The notes under the pieces were generated by a model, which saw only the letters and a program-made list of their open reading frames with translations, was not told the DNA's origin and made no database searches. From Labrys monachus (lineage in GTDB: Bacteria; Pseudomonadota; Alphaproteobacteria; Rhizobiales; Labraceae), in assembly GCF_030814655.1 (NCBI RefSeq), contig NZ_JAUSVK010000001.1:4161001-4225000 (forward strand): a stretch of DNA of 64,000 bases, in the 5' to 3' direction. This document shows positions 19,426 to 28,463 of the stretch, one piece after another; position 1 is the first letter of the stretch; each line of letters opens with the position of its first letter. The translations under genes and the position numbers were made by a program.

Positions 19426-20637
19426 ATGGCGAAGATCAAGGTGGCCAATCCGGTCGTCGACATGGACGGCGACGAGATGACCCGCATCATCTGGCAGCAG
19501 ATCAAGGACAAGCTGATCTTCCCCTATCTCGACATCCAGCTCGATTATTACGATCTCGGCGTCGAGAATCGCGACAAGACCGGCGACAAGGTCACGATCG
19601 AGGCCGCCGAGGCCACCAAGCGCCACGGGGTGGCGGTGAAATGCGCCACCATCACGCCGGACGAGGCCCGCGTGAAGGAGTTCAACCTCCACGAGATGTG
19701 GAAGTCGCCGAACGGCACCATCCGCAACATCCTCGGCGGCGTGATCTTCCGCGAGCCGATCATCTGCAAGAACGTGCCGCGCCTCGTGCCGGGCTGGACG
19801 CAGCCCATCGTCGTCGGCCGCCATGCCTTCGGCGACCAGTATCGCGCCACCGATTTCCGCTTCCCGGGCAAGGGCACGCTGACGATCAAGTTCGTCGGCG
19901 AGGACGGCACGGTGATCGAGAAGGAAGTGTACAAGTCGCCGGGCGACGGCGTGGCGCTCGCCATGTACAACCTCGACGAATCGATCCGGGAATTCGCCCG
20001 CGCTACCTTCAACTACGGCCTGCAGCGCAATTTCCCTGTCTACATGTCGACGAAGAACACCATCCTGAAGGTCTATGACGGCCGCTTCAAGGATATCTTC
20101 GCCGAGATCTTCGCCAATGAATTCAAGGCGGAATTCGACAAGCGCAAACTGACCTATGAACATCGCCTGATCGACGACATGGTCGCTTCGGCGCTGAAAT
20201 GGTCGGGCGGCTACATCTGGGCCTGCAAGAACTACGACGGCGACGTGCAGTCCGACATCGTGGCGCAGGGCTTCGGCTCGCTGGGCCTGATGACCTCCGT
20301 CCTGCTCACGCCCGACGGCAAGACCGTCGAGGCCGAGGCGGCGCATGGCACGGTCACCCGCCACTATCGCGAGCACCAGAAGGGCAAGGAGACGTCGACC
20401 AACTCCATCGCCTCGATCTTCGCCTGGACGCGCGGGCTCGCCCATCGCGCCAAGCTCGACGACAATGCGGAACTCGCCAAGTTCTCCGCCACGCTGGAAA
20501 AGGTCTGCGTCGACACCGTCGAGTCCGGCTTCATGACCAAGGACCTGGCGCTGCTCGTCGGCCCGGACCAGAAATGGCTCTCGACCACCGGCTTCCTCGA
20601 CAAGGTCGACGAAAACCTGAAGAAGGCGATGGCCTGA
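19426..20637 (+). CDS. icd: NADP-dependent isocitrate dehydrogenase
   Basis: A TCA-cycle enzyme that oxidises and decarboxylates isocitrate to 2-oxoglutarate, forming NADPH. At 403 aa it is the eukaryotic-like (type II) dimeric NADP-IDH common in alphaproteobacteria. It shows [13 protein letters not shown] at the N-terminus, the substrate loop [12 protein letters not shown] near residue 95, and metal ligands in DDMVA. The NADP-binding [17 protein letters not shown] is near residue 305. A hairpin follows the stop by eight bases. Confidence 0.97.
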   Translation: MAKIKVANPVVDMDGDEMTRIIWQQIKDKLIFPYLDIQLDYYDLGVENRDKTGDKVTIEAAEATKRHGVAVKCATITPDEARVKEFNLHEMWKSPNGTIRNILGGVIFREPIICKNVPRLVPGWTQPIVVGRHAFGDQYRATDFRFPGKGTLTIKFVGEDGTVIEKEVYKSPGDGVALAMYNLDESIREFARATFNYGLQRNFPVYMSTKNTILKVYDGRFKDIFAEIFANEFKAEFDKRKLTYEHRLIDDMVASALKWSGGYIWACKNYDGDVQSDIVAQGFGSLGLMTSVLLTPDGKTVEAEAAHGTVTRHYREHQKGKETSTNSIASIFAWTRGLAHRAKLDDNAELAKFSATLEKVCVDTVESGFMTKDLALLVGPDQKWLSTTGFLDKVDENLKKAMA

Positions 20638-20645
20638 CATCGTCC

Positions 20646-20667
20646 GCGCCGGTCGGAAGACCGGCGC
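20646..20667 (+). terminator. Hairpin after icd
   Basis: A perfect 9-bp stem GCGCCGGTC / GACCGGCGC with a GGAA tetraloop lies eight bases after the icd stop. GGAA is of the stable GNRA type. There is no T-tract. It resembles the hairpin after rpe. Confidence 0.55.
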
Positions 20668-20674
20668 AACCCCG

Positions 20675-20750
20675 GGAGCGCGGACGTCCTGTCCGCTTCT
20701 TCCGCCTCGCCAACGCAACGGTTCACGAGCGGACAGGACGTCCGCGCTCC
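20675..20750. repeat. Perfect 23-bp inverted repeat upstream of the RidA gene
   Basis: The left arm 20675-20697 (starting GGAGCGCGGACG) and right arm 20728-20750 are exact reverse complements, separated by 30 bases. The right arm ends just before the GGAGG ribosome-binding site of the next gene. The element could fold into a large hairpin in the mRNA leader or be a REP/miniature-element copy. No other full copy is in this window. Confidence 0.85.
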
Positions 20751-20760
20751 GGAGGTCCTC

Positions 20761-21225
20761 ATGTCCGCCATCGACGCCCGCCTCGCCGAACTCGGCATCA
20801 CGCTTCCGACCCCGGCCGCGCCGGTCGCCAACTATGTCGGCGCCGTCCGCACCGGCAACCTGCTCGTGGTCTCCGGCCAGCTCTGTTTCGACGGCGAGGG
20901 CAAGCTGGCCTCGACCGGCAAGCTCGGCGCCGGCGTGACGATCGAGGATGCGCGCGCCGCGGCACGCTATTCGGCCATCAACATCCTGGCGCAGGTCAAG
21001 GCGGCCGTGGGCTCGCTCGACAATGTGGTGCGGATCGTCCGCCTCGGCGGCTTCTTCGCCGCCACCGCCGACTTCACCGCCCATCCGCCGGTGATGAACG
21101 GCGCGTCCGACCTGATGGTCGAGGTGTTCGGCGACAAGGGCCGCCATGCCCGCACGACGGTGGGCGTGCCCTCGCTGCCGCTCGACTCGACCGTCGAAGT
21201 CGAGGCCCTGATCGAGGTCGCGTAG
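20761..21225 (+). CDS. RidA family protein
   Basis: A 154-aa protein of the RidA/YjgF family, longer-form subgroup. RidA enzymes hydrolyse reactive enamines and imines made by PLP enzymes; other family members have different roles. It has VVSGQLCFDGEGKL near residue 40, SAINILAQVKAAVGSLDNVVRIVRLGGF in the middle, and a C-terminal ARTTVGVPSLPLDSTVEVEALIEVA. The conserved Arg of active RidA corresponds to the Arg in RTTVG. GGAGG at 20751-20755 fixes the ATG. Phosphodiesterase, FemAB-like and HIT genes follow in a tight run. Confidence 0.9.
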   Translation: MSAIDARLAELGITLPTPAAPVANYVGAVRTGNLLVVSGQLCFDGEGKLASTGKLGAGVTIEDARAAARYSAINILAQVKAAVGSLDNVVRIVRLGGFFAATADFTAHPPVMNGASDLMVEVFGDKGRHARTTVGVPSLPLDSTVEVEALIEVA

Positions 21226-21230
21226 CCGTC

Positions 21231-21974
21231 GTGCGCGCCGACTGGATCGCCGACCGTCCCATCGCCCATCGAGGCTTCCACGATGCCGCCCGCGGCGTCC
21301 TGGAGAACACGGCTTCCGCCTTTTCGGCGGCCGTCGCCGGCGGCTTCGCGATGGAATGCGACGTGCAGATCACCGCGGACGGCGAGGCGATGGTCTTCCA
21401 TGACGACACGCTCGACCGCCTCATGGAAGGTTCGGGCCGGCTCGACAGCTTCACGCGCGCCGAATTGCAGACCTTGCCGATGCGGCAGGGACGCGACCGC
21501 ATGATCACGCTCGGCGAGCTCTGCGACCTCGTCGCAGGCCGGGCGCCCGTCATCGTCGAGATCAAGGCGGCCTGGAGCGCCGACCGCCGGCTCGAGGCGC
21601 GGGTCGCGCAGATCCTGGGCGGCTACAAAGGGCCGGTCGCCGTGATGTCGTTCGATCCCGGCTCGATGAGGGCGATGCGTGCGCTCGCCCCTTCGCTGCC
21701 GCGCGGCGTCACCCAGGAGAGCGTCTATGACGATCCCGAATGGGACCGCCTCACCGCCTGGCAGAAATTCAGTCTCGGCCGGCTCTTGCATCTTCCACAA
21801 TCGCGCCCAGATTTCCTGGCGTGGTACGTCAAGGACCTGCATTACCGGGCCCCGCGTTTCGCCCGCGCGGTACTGGGCCTGCCGATGCTGACCTGGACGG
21901 TCCGCACCGCCGCCGACCAGGCTCGCGCGGCTCTCTATGCCGACCAGATGATATTTGAGGGATTCACGCCTTGA
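21231..21974 (+). CDS. Glycerophosphodiester phosphodiesterase family protein
   Basis: A GDPD TIM-barrel enzyme hydrolysing glycerophosphodiesters to glycerol-3-phosphate and an alcohol. The catalytic HRG is in IAHRGFHD at the N-terminus; metal ligands are in FAMECDVQITADG and VFHDDTLDRL near residues 40-65, and VIVEIKAAW continues the fold. It is 247 aa with no signal peptide, so cytoplasmic. It starts at a GTG five bases after the RidA stop and its stop overlaps the next start (TTGA), so the genes are translationally coupled. Confidence 0.9.
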   Translation: MRADWIADRPIAHRGFHDAARGVLENTASAFSAAVAGGFAMECDVQITADGEAMVFHDDTLDRLMEGSGRLDSFTRAELQTLPMRQGRDRMITLGELCDLVAGRAPVIVEIKAAWSADRRLEARVAQILGGYKGPVAVMSFDPGSMRAMRALAPSLPRGVTQESVYDDPEWDRLTAWQKFSLGRLLHLPQSRPDFLAWYVKDLHYRAPRFARAVLGLPMLTWTVRTAADQARAALYADQMIFEGFTP

Positions 21975-23218
21975 GCGATGCCGGCTTCACGATCAAGGTC
22001 GCCCCCTCGATCGAAGCCGTCGGCGCCGCGGACTGGGATGCCTGCGCCAATCCGCGCCGCGCCGCACCTCGGCCGAAGACGCCGTGCCGGCCCGCCGCTC
22101 ATGCCGAGAATGAAAGCGAGCCCGCGGCTCCCGATCCGGCATCCGAGCTCTACAACCCCTTCATTTCCTATGATTTCCTGCATGCGCTCGAAAAGAGCGA
22201 ATGCATCGGAGGGCGTAGCGGCTGGACGCCGCTCCATCTGGTCGTCACCCGCATGGACGGCACGGTCGCCGGCGTGATGCCGGCCTATGGCAAGACCCAC
22301 AGCCAGGGCGAATATGTGTTCGACTGGGGGTGGGCGGACGCCTATGAGCGGGCGGGCGGGCAGTATTATCCCAAGCTCCAGGTCAGCGTGCCGTTCACGC
22401 CGGCAACGGGGCGGCGCTTCCTCGTCCGCGCCGGCGAGGATCGCGAGGCGGTGGCCGCCGCCCTCGTCGCCGGCGCCAAGGCCACCCTGAAATCGATCGG
22501 CGGGTCCTCAATCCACGCCACCTTCATCGGGCATGACGACTGGCAATGGCTGGGCTCCCAGGGCTTCCTGCAGCGCATGGACCAGCAGTTCCACTGGATC
22601 AACGAGGGCTATGCCGGCTTCGACGATTTCCTGGCCGCCCTGGCCTCCCGCAAGCGCAAGACCATCAAGCGGGAACGGCGCGACGCCCTCGGCAACGGCA
22701 TCACCATCGAACGGCTGACGGGCGAGGCCATCACCGCCGAGGCGTGGGACGCCTTCTATTCCTTCTATACCGACACCGGCTCGCGCAAATGGGGGCGGCC
22801 CTACCTCAACCGCCGCTTCTACCGCCTGATCGGCGAGACGATGGCGCAGGATGTCCTGCTCGTCATGGCCAGGCGCGCCGGCCGCTTCGTCGCCGGCGCG
22901 ATCAACTTCATCGGCTCGGACACGCTCTACGGCCGCAATTGGGGCTGCATCGAGGACCATCCCTTCCTGCATTTCGAAGTCTGCTACCATCAGGCGATCG
23001 AATTCGCCATCGAACGCGGCCTCGCGCGGGTGGAGGCCGGCGCCCAGGGCGAGCACAAGCTCGCGCGCGGCTACCGACCGGTGACGACCTATTCGGCGCA
23101 TTACATCGCCGATCCGCGGTTCCGCCGGGCGGTCGACGACTATCTCGCGCAGGAGCGCGAGCAGGTGGCGGCCAACCACGACGCCCTCGACGAGGCAACG
23201 CCCTTCAAGAAAGGATGA
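21971..23218 (+). CDS. FemAB-like N-acyltransferase, DUF482 family
   Basis: A 415-aa cytoplasmic protein of the DUF482/FemAB-like GNAT group (peptidoglycan biosynthesis/recognition family). Typical regions are PFISYDFLHALEKS near residue 57, a central GAVI-type strand set, RKRKTIKRERRDAL near 225, and the C-terminal block EVCYHQAIEFAIERGLARVEAGAQGEHKLARGY-type sequence near 335-370. The biochemical role is unproven. It starts with a TTG overlapping the phosphodiesterase stop. HIT follows after five bases, so the four genes look like one operon. Confidence 0.86.
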   Translation: MSDAGFTIKVAPSIEAVGAADWDACANPRRAAPRPKTPCRPAAHAENESEPAAPDPASELYNPFISYDFLHALEKSECIGGRSGWTPLHLVVTRMDGTVAGVMPAYGKTHSQGEYVFDWGWADAYERAGGQYYPKLQVSVPFTPATGRRFLVRAGEDREAVAAALVAGAKATLKSIGGSSIHATFIGHDDWQWLGSQGFLQRMDQQFHWINEGYAGFDDFLAALASRKRKTIKRERRDALGNGITIERLTGEAITAEAWDAFYSFYTDTGSRKWGRPYLNRRFYRLIGETMAQDVLLVMARRAGRFVAGAINFIGSDTLYGRNWGCIEDHPFLHFEVCYHQAIEFAIERGLARVEAGAQGEHKLARGYRPVTTYSAHYIADPRFRRAVDDYLAQEREQVAANHDALDEATPFKKG

Positions 23219-23223
23219 GCGGC

Positions 23224-23646
23224 ATGACCGCCTACGATCCCAACAACATCTTCGCCAAGATCCTGCGCGGCGAGATCCCGAACCACACCGTCCACGAGGA
23301 CGAACGCACGCTCGCCTTCATGGACATCATGCCGGTCGTCGACGGGCATTGCCTGGTGATCCCCAAGAAGCCGGCCCGCAACATCTTCGACGTCGATCCC
23401 GGCGAACTCGGCTATCTCGCGCAGGTCGCCCAGAAGGTGTCGATCGCCGCCTGCACGGCCTTCGGCGCCGACGGCCATACCCTGCGGCTGCATTCGGGCG
23501 AATCGGGCGGCCAGGAAGTGTTCCACATCCATTTCCACCTGCTGCCGATGAAGACCGGCGTGCCGCTTCGCCCGCGCGTGATGGGCGATCACGGCATTCT
23601 CGCCCAGCATGCCCGAAAGATCCGGGACCTCATGCTGCTGGCGTGA
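23224..23646 (+). CDS. HIT family protein
   Basis: A 140-aa histidine-triad nucleotide hydrolase/transferase. The triad HIHFHLLP is near residue 101, and the N-terminal NIFAKILRGEIPNHTVHEDE is the HINT opening, consistent with cleavage of adenosine phosphoramidates. AGAAAGG at 23208-23214 is spaced nine bases from the ATG at 23224, which is preferred over the overlapping ATG at 23215. It ends the RidA-phosphodiesterase-FemAB-HIT run. Confidence 0.92.
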   Translation: MTAYDPNNIFAKILRGEIPNHTVHEDERTLAFMDIMPVVDGHCLVIPKKPARNIFDVDPGELGYLAQVAQKVSIAACTAFGADGHTLRLHSGESGGQEVFHIHFHLLPMKTGVPLRPRVMGDHGILAQHARKIRDLMLLA

Positions 23647-23648
23647 AG

Positions 23649-23663
23649 GGCCCGCCGCGGGCC
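23649..23663. terminator. Hairpin in the convergent gap after the HIT gene
   Basis: GGCCCG-CCG-CGGGCC lies three bases after the stop. A second nested stem follows at about 23663-23680 (GATGC..GCATC). The two could terminate both the HIT operon and the opposing efflux operon. Confidence 0.4.
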
Positions 23664-23790
23664 GATGCCGGGTCCCGCATCGCCGGCGCCGGATCGAGAG
23701 CCGCCGGTAGCGTCGATGATATCGACGTCACCCGCTCGGGATCGTTCGCGGCGTCGAGAACATGACGAGCTTGACTTCCGCCTGGGATCC

Positions 23791-25191
23791 TCACCGGGCC
23801 TCCTGCGGAAGCTGCGCGATGCTCCAGCCCCCTCCGAGGGCCTCGATCAGGCTCGCGCTCGCCGTCAGGCGGTTTTCCTGGATCTGGAGGGCGCTTTCTT
23901 CGGCGGAAAGCGCGTTGGCCTGCGCGGTGATGACGGTCGTATAGGCCTCGGTCCCAGCCTGGTACTCGTTGAGCGAAATCGTCACGGCCTGCCGGGCGAC
24001 CCGCACCGCGGCGGCCTCCGCGGCGGCCTGCCGCCCCAGAATGCGGAGATTGGACAACTGGTCTTCGACGTTCTGGAAGGCGGCCAGCACCGTCTGCCGG
24101 TAATTGGCAACGCTCTGATCATAGGTTGCGCGGGCCGCATCGACGGCCGCGGAGGTCGCACCGCCGTTGAACAATGTCTGGCTCGCGCTGGCGGCCAGAG
24201 ACCATACGGTGTTGCTCGCAGAAAAGAGCGGCGATGCGCCCGAATATCCAGCCGAGGCGGACAGCGTGACGGTCGGATAGTAGGCGGCCACCGCCACGCC
24301 GATGAGCGCATTCTCCTGCTGCATCTTGCGTTCCGCCTCGGCGATGTCCGGACGACGCTCCAGCAGCGCCGAGGGGACGAGGAGCGGCACCGCGGGCACG
24401 CTCTGCGCCAGCGTTCCGGGCACGACCGTCAGGTCCGCGGGCGGCCTGCCGATCAGGAGCGCGATGGCATGCTCGTATTGCGCACGCAGCTCCCCCGCCG
24501 CGATGGCGGAGGCGCGAGTCGACTCAAGCTGGCTCTGCGCGGTGATGACATCCGAACGCGCCGCCGTCCCGGCTTCATACTGGTTCTGCGTGATCTTCAG
24601 GCTGCGCTCATAGGCGCGCACCGTGTCGTTCAGCAGTCGGCCGAGCGAATCCTGATAACGCATCTCGAAATAATCCGTCACCAGTTCCGCCTGTGCCGAC
24701 AGGGTGAGATCGGCGAGTTCGGCGGCGCTCGCCTGAGCACTCGCCTTGTCGCTTTCGATCTGGCGGCGGACCTTCCCCCAGAGATCGAGGTCCCAGCTCG
24801 CACTGACTTCGGCGGATTGCGTCGTGGTGGTCGCTCCCGAACTGCGGGAACGGGTGACGCTCGGGCTGAGGGTGAGGGTGGGAAACAGATCTGCCCGCGA
24901 CTCGCGCACCACGGCCAGCGCCTCCCGATACGCCGCCGCATAGGCTTTGAGGTTCTGGTTGTTGATCGCGACCTGCGCCACCAGCCCATTGAGCACGGGA
25001 TCCCGGTAGACCTGCCACCAGGGGCCTCGGTCCAAGGCGTTGCCGGGAGCCGCGAGCTTCCACCCCGCCGGCGCTTCCTTGAAGGCGACCGGCGTGACGA
25101 CGTCCGACCGATGATATGCCGGCCCGACCATGCAAGCCTCGAGAACGAGGGCAGCACTGCACAAGACGCCAAAGGCCGGGATGTATCTCAT
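23791..25191 (-). CDS. NodT-family outer membrane efflux lipoprotein
   Basis: The outer membrane channel of the RND efflux system encoded just upstream on this strand. The 466-aa precursor has a lipobox VLEACMVGP with acceptor Cys at residue 20, and two repeats of the OEP family (TolC-like coiled-coil hairpins plus beta strands), for example YRQTVLAAFQNVEDQLSNL near 400. Members form trimers bridging to the adaptor. Its ATG overlaps the stop of the preceding permease (25188-25191), so it is the fourth gene of a coupled operon. Confidence 0.93.
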   Translation of the reverse strand: MRYIPAFGVLCSAALVLEACMVGPAYHRSDVVTPVAFKEAPAGWKLAAPGNALDRGPWWQVYRDPVLNGLVAQVAINNQNLKAYAAAYREALAVVRESRADLFPTLTLSPSVTRSRSSGATTTTQSAEVSASWDLDLWGKVRRQIESDKASAQASAAELADLTLSAQAELVTDYFEMRYQDSLGRLLNDTVRAYERSLKITQNQYEAGTAARSDVITAQSQLESTRASAIAAGELRAQYEHAIALLIGRPPADLTVVPGTLAQSVPAVPLLVPSALLERRPDIAEAERKMQQENALIGVAVAAYYPTVTLSASAGYSGASPLFSASNTVWSLAASASQTLFNGGATSAAVDAARATYDQSVANYRQTVLAAFQNVEDQLSNLRILGRQAAAEAAAVRVARQAVTISLNEYQAGTEAYTTVITAQANALSAEESALQIQENRLTASASLIEALGGGWSIAQLPQEAR

Positions 25192-28100
25192 TGCGCAGGC
25201 CCCGCAACAGCCGGTCCGGGAACGACACGGCGCCAGATCGCGAGCGCTCGGCGGCGAAAGCGATCGAGATAGAGGTAGACGACGGGCGTCGTATAGAGCG
25301 TCAGCAGCTGGCTGACGATCAGGCCGCCGATGATGGCGATGCCGAGCGGCCGGCGCAACTCGGCGCCCATGCCCTGATCCAGGACGAGCGGCACGGCGCC
25401 GAACAGGGCGGCAAAGGTCGTCATCAGGATCGGGCGGAACCGCTTCAGGCAGGCCTGGTGGATCGCCTCGGCGGGCGACAGGCCTTCCGAGCGTTCCGCC
25501 TCGAGCGCGAAATCCACCATCATGATGGCATTCTTCTTGACGATGCCGATCAGCAGGAAGACGCCGATCAGGGCGATGACCGTGAAGTCGATATCGGCGA
25601 TGAGCAGCGCGAGCACGGCACCGATCCCGGCCGAAGGCAGGGTCGACAGGATCGTAACCGGGTGGACATAGCTCTCATAGAGGATACCGAGGACGGCATA
25701 GACGGCGAGCAGCGCCGCCCCGATCAGGATCGGCATGGTGGCGACGACGGACTGTGATGCGCCGGCGGTCCCCGCGAAGCCGCCGTGTATGGAAGTTGGC
25801 ATGTCGCGCGTCGCTCCGTCGATCGCTGCTACGGCATCGGCGAGCTTGTGCCCCGGCGCCAGGTTGAAGGAGATGGTCGTCGCGGCGGCCTGGCCCTGAT
25901 GATTGACCTGAACAGGCGTGTTTGCGGCCCTCAAGCTCGCGAAAGCGGCGAGCGGGATCATGCTCGAGGCGCTGGTGGAGACGGCTGCCCCGCTCGACAC
26001 GCTGCTGCCGCTCGACGTGGCGATGGAATTGGTTGCCTGGTTGCTGGCCGACGAAGCGCCTGAAGTCGTCGAAGACGAGCTGTCGGATGTGCTCGTCACC
26101 GTGCCCGACACGGCGTTGGTCGACGCTGTGCCGCTGGACGATTCGCCGGAGGTGCTGACATAGATGAGTTTGAGCGACTCCGGATCCTCGAGATAGCGCG
26201 GGGCCAGCTCCATGATGACATGATACTGGTTCTGAGCCTCGTATATGGTCGAGGCCTCCCGTTCGCCGAACGCGTCATAGAGCGTCGCATCGATGATGTC
26301 CGGCGTGATGCCGTACCGATAGGCCGTCGCCCGATCGATCACAACCTTGGTCTCGAGCCCGCCCGTCTGCTGGTCGGACGAGACATCCGCCAAAGCCGGG
26401 CTTCGTTTCAATGCGGCTGTAAGTTTGTCGGACCATTGCATCAGCTGCGCGACATTGTCGGCCTGCAATGTGTACTGGTATTGCGCGAAGCTCATGCGGC
26501 CGCCGACGAAGAGGTCCTGCATCGGGAACATCATCAATTGGGCGCCGGGGATCGCGGCGAGCTTCCCGCGCAGCCGGGCCATGACCTGGAAGGCGGAGGC
26601 GGTGCGCTCATCGAGCGGCTTCAGCGTGACGAAGACCTGCGCCTGGTTGGTGCCCCGGCCGCCGGTGAAGCCCGTCACGGTCTGCACGGCGGGATCCGCC
26701 TGGACGATGGCTTGCGCCTGGGCGAGCTTCTTTTCCATCGCCTGGAAGGAGATGCTTTGATCGGCCGTGATCCCGCCCATCATCAGGCCGCCATCCTGTT
26801 GCGGAAACAGGCTCTTGGGGACGACCGCGTACAGGACGACGTTGAGCGCGATCGTGCCGAACACCGTCATGAGCACGAGGAACGGATGCGCCAGCGCGCG
26901 CCGCAGAGAGCGATCGTAAAGGTGGAGCAATCCGTCGATCGCCGTGCCGACCGCCCTCGCCACCCGCCCGGGCCGGCGGGGCTTTCCCTCTCCCAGGAAC
27001 AGGGCGCACATCATCGGGGTCGTGGTGAGGGCGAGCACGAGCGAGACGCCGATCGCGATCGACAGCACGACCGCAAACTCCTGGAACAGCCTGCCGACGA
27101 TACCGCCGAGAAGAAGGATCGGCAGGAAGACGGCGACCAGGGAGACGCTCATCGAGATGACCGTGAAGCTCACCTCGCCGACGCCGCGTAGCGCCGCCTC
27201 GAGGCGCGGGACGCCCGCCTCCCGGTGACGTGCGACGTTCTCCAGCACGACGATCGTATCGTCGACGACGAAGCCGGTGGCAATGGTCAGCGCCATCAAA
27301 GAGAGGTTGTCGAGACTATAGCCGCAGAGCTGCATCACGCCGAAAGTGCCGAGGATGGAGACCGGCACGGTCACGGCGGGAATCAGGGTCGCTCGCAGGT
27401 CGCGCAGGAAGAAGAGAACCACCAGCACGACCAGGACCACCGAGATCACGAGGGTTTGCTCGGTATGGGCCAGGGAGGCGCGGATCGTGTTGCTGCGGTT
27501 GCCCGTGAGCGTCATCTTGACGCCGCCGGGCAGCGCCGCCTGGAGCTGCGGCAGCACCGCTCCCACACGGTCGACGATGTCGACGATATTGCCGCCCGGC
27601 TGCTTGAAGAGCATCAGCAACACTGCGGACTTGCCATTGATGGAACCCTGGTTGCGCAGGCTCTCGACGGAATCGACCACCTCCGCCACGTCCCGCAGGA
27701 ACACGGGCCGGCTGTTGCGCCAGGCGATGACGAGGTCGCGGTAGTCGCCGGCGTGAAGCGCCTGGTCGTTGGCATAGAGCTGATAGCGTCGGGCGCCGTC
27801 CTCGACCGTGCCCTTGGCGCTGTTGGCGTTGGCGGCCGAGAGCGCGGCGCGCACGTCTTCGAGGCCGATGCCGTATTTGAACAAGGCACCGGGGTTGAGC
27901 TCGACGCGGACGGCCGGCAGCGAACTGCCGCCGAGTTGGACATTGCCGATCCCGTCGACCTGCAGGAGCCGCTGCTCCAGCACGGTGGCGGCGGTGTCGT
28001 AGAGCTCCCCCTGGGTCAGAGTATCCGAGGTCAGGGCCAGGATCAGGATCGGCGCATCGGCCGGATTGAACTTGCGATAGGTCGGGTTGCTCTTGAGGGT

Positions 28101-28463
28101 GCTCGGCAGGTCGGCCCGCGCGGCGTTGATCGCCGCTTCCACGTCGCGCGAGGCGCCCTCGATGTTGCGGTCGAGACCGAACTGCAGGTTGATCTGCGTC
28201 GAACCGACGCTGCTTTGCGACGTCATCTCGGAGACATCGGCAATCTGGCCGAGGCGCCGCTCCAGGGGAGCGGCCACGGTCGCCGCCATGGTCTGCGGGC
28301 TTGCTCCGGCCATCTGGGCCTGAACCATGAGAGTGGGGAAATCCACCGCCGGCAGGGGCGCAACCGGGAGCTGGCCGAAGGCCATGATGCCCGAGACGGC
28401 AAGGGCCAGCGTCAGGAGGATCGTGGCGATCGGCCGCCGGACGAAGAGCGCGCTGATGTTCAC
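25188..28463 (-). CDS. RND efflux permease, MdtC-like, with Ser/Thr-rich insertion
   Basis: An inner-membrane proton-driven multidrug pump subunit of the HAE-RND family (1091 aa, longer than the usual 1025-1050). It has the N-terminal TM1 [21 protein letters not shown], porter subdomains with [15 protein letters not shown], and the TM4 proton-relay Asp pair in [12 protein letters not shown]. Unusually, residues about 767-831 form a segment of about 60% Ser/Thr with no Lys or Arg, inserted between the strands LKLIYV and MIPLAAF where relatives have only a short turn. Together with the next-upstream gene it resembles the MdtB/MdtC heteromer. It overlaps both neighbours by four bases. Confidence 0.94.
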   Translation of the reverse strand: MNISALFVRRPIATILLTLALAVSGIMAFGQLPVAPLPAVDFPTLMVQAQMAGASPQTMAATVAAPLERRLGQIADVSEMTSQSSVGSTQINLQFGLDRNIEGASRDVEAAINAARADLPSTLKSNPTYRKFNPADAPILILALTSDTLTQGELYDTAATVLEQRLLQVDGIGNVQLGGSSLPAVRVELNPGALFKYGIGLEDVRAALSAANANSAKGTVEDGARRYQLYANDQALHAGDYRDLVIAWRNSRPVFLRDVAEVVDSVESLRNQGSINGKSAVLLMLFKQPGGNIVDIVDRVGAVLPQLQAALPGGVKMTLTGNRSNTIRASLAHTEQTLVISVVLVVLVVLFFLRDLRATLIPAVTVPVSILGTFGVMQLCGYSLDNLSLMALTIATGFVVDDTIVVLENVARHREAGVPRLEAALRGVGEVSFTVISMSVSLVAVFLPILLLGGIVGRLFQEFAVVLSIAIGVSLVLALTTTPMMCALFLGEGKPRRPGRVARAVGTAIDGLLHLYDRSLRRALAHPFLVLMTVFGTIALNVVLYAVVPKSLFPQQDGGLMMGGITADQSISFQAMEKKLAQAQAIVQADPAVQTVTGFTGGRGTNQAQVFVTLKPLDERTASAFQVMARLRGKLAAIPGAQLMMFPMQDLFVGGRMSFAQYQYTLQADNVAQLMQWSDKLTAALKRSPALADVSSDQQTGGLETKVVIDRATAYRYGITPDIIDATLYDAFGEREASTIYEAQNQYHVIMELAPRYLEDPESLKLIYVSTSGESSSGTASTNAVSGTVTSTSDSSSSTTSGASSASNQATNSIATSSGSSVSSGAAVSTSASSMIPLAAFASLRAANTPVQVNHQGQAAATTISFNLAPGHKLADAVAAIDGATRDMPTSIHGGFAGTAGASQSVVATMPILIGAALLAVYAVLGILYESYVHPVTILSTLPSAGIGAVLALLIADIDFTVIALIGVFLLIGIVKKNAIMMVDFALEAERSEGLSPAEAIHQACLKRFRPILMTTFAALFGAVPLVLDQGMGAELRRPLGIAIIGGLIVSQLLTLYTTPVVYLYLDRFRRRALAIWRRVVPGPAVAGPAQ

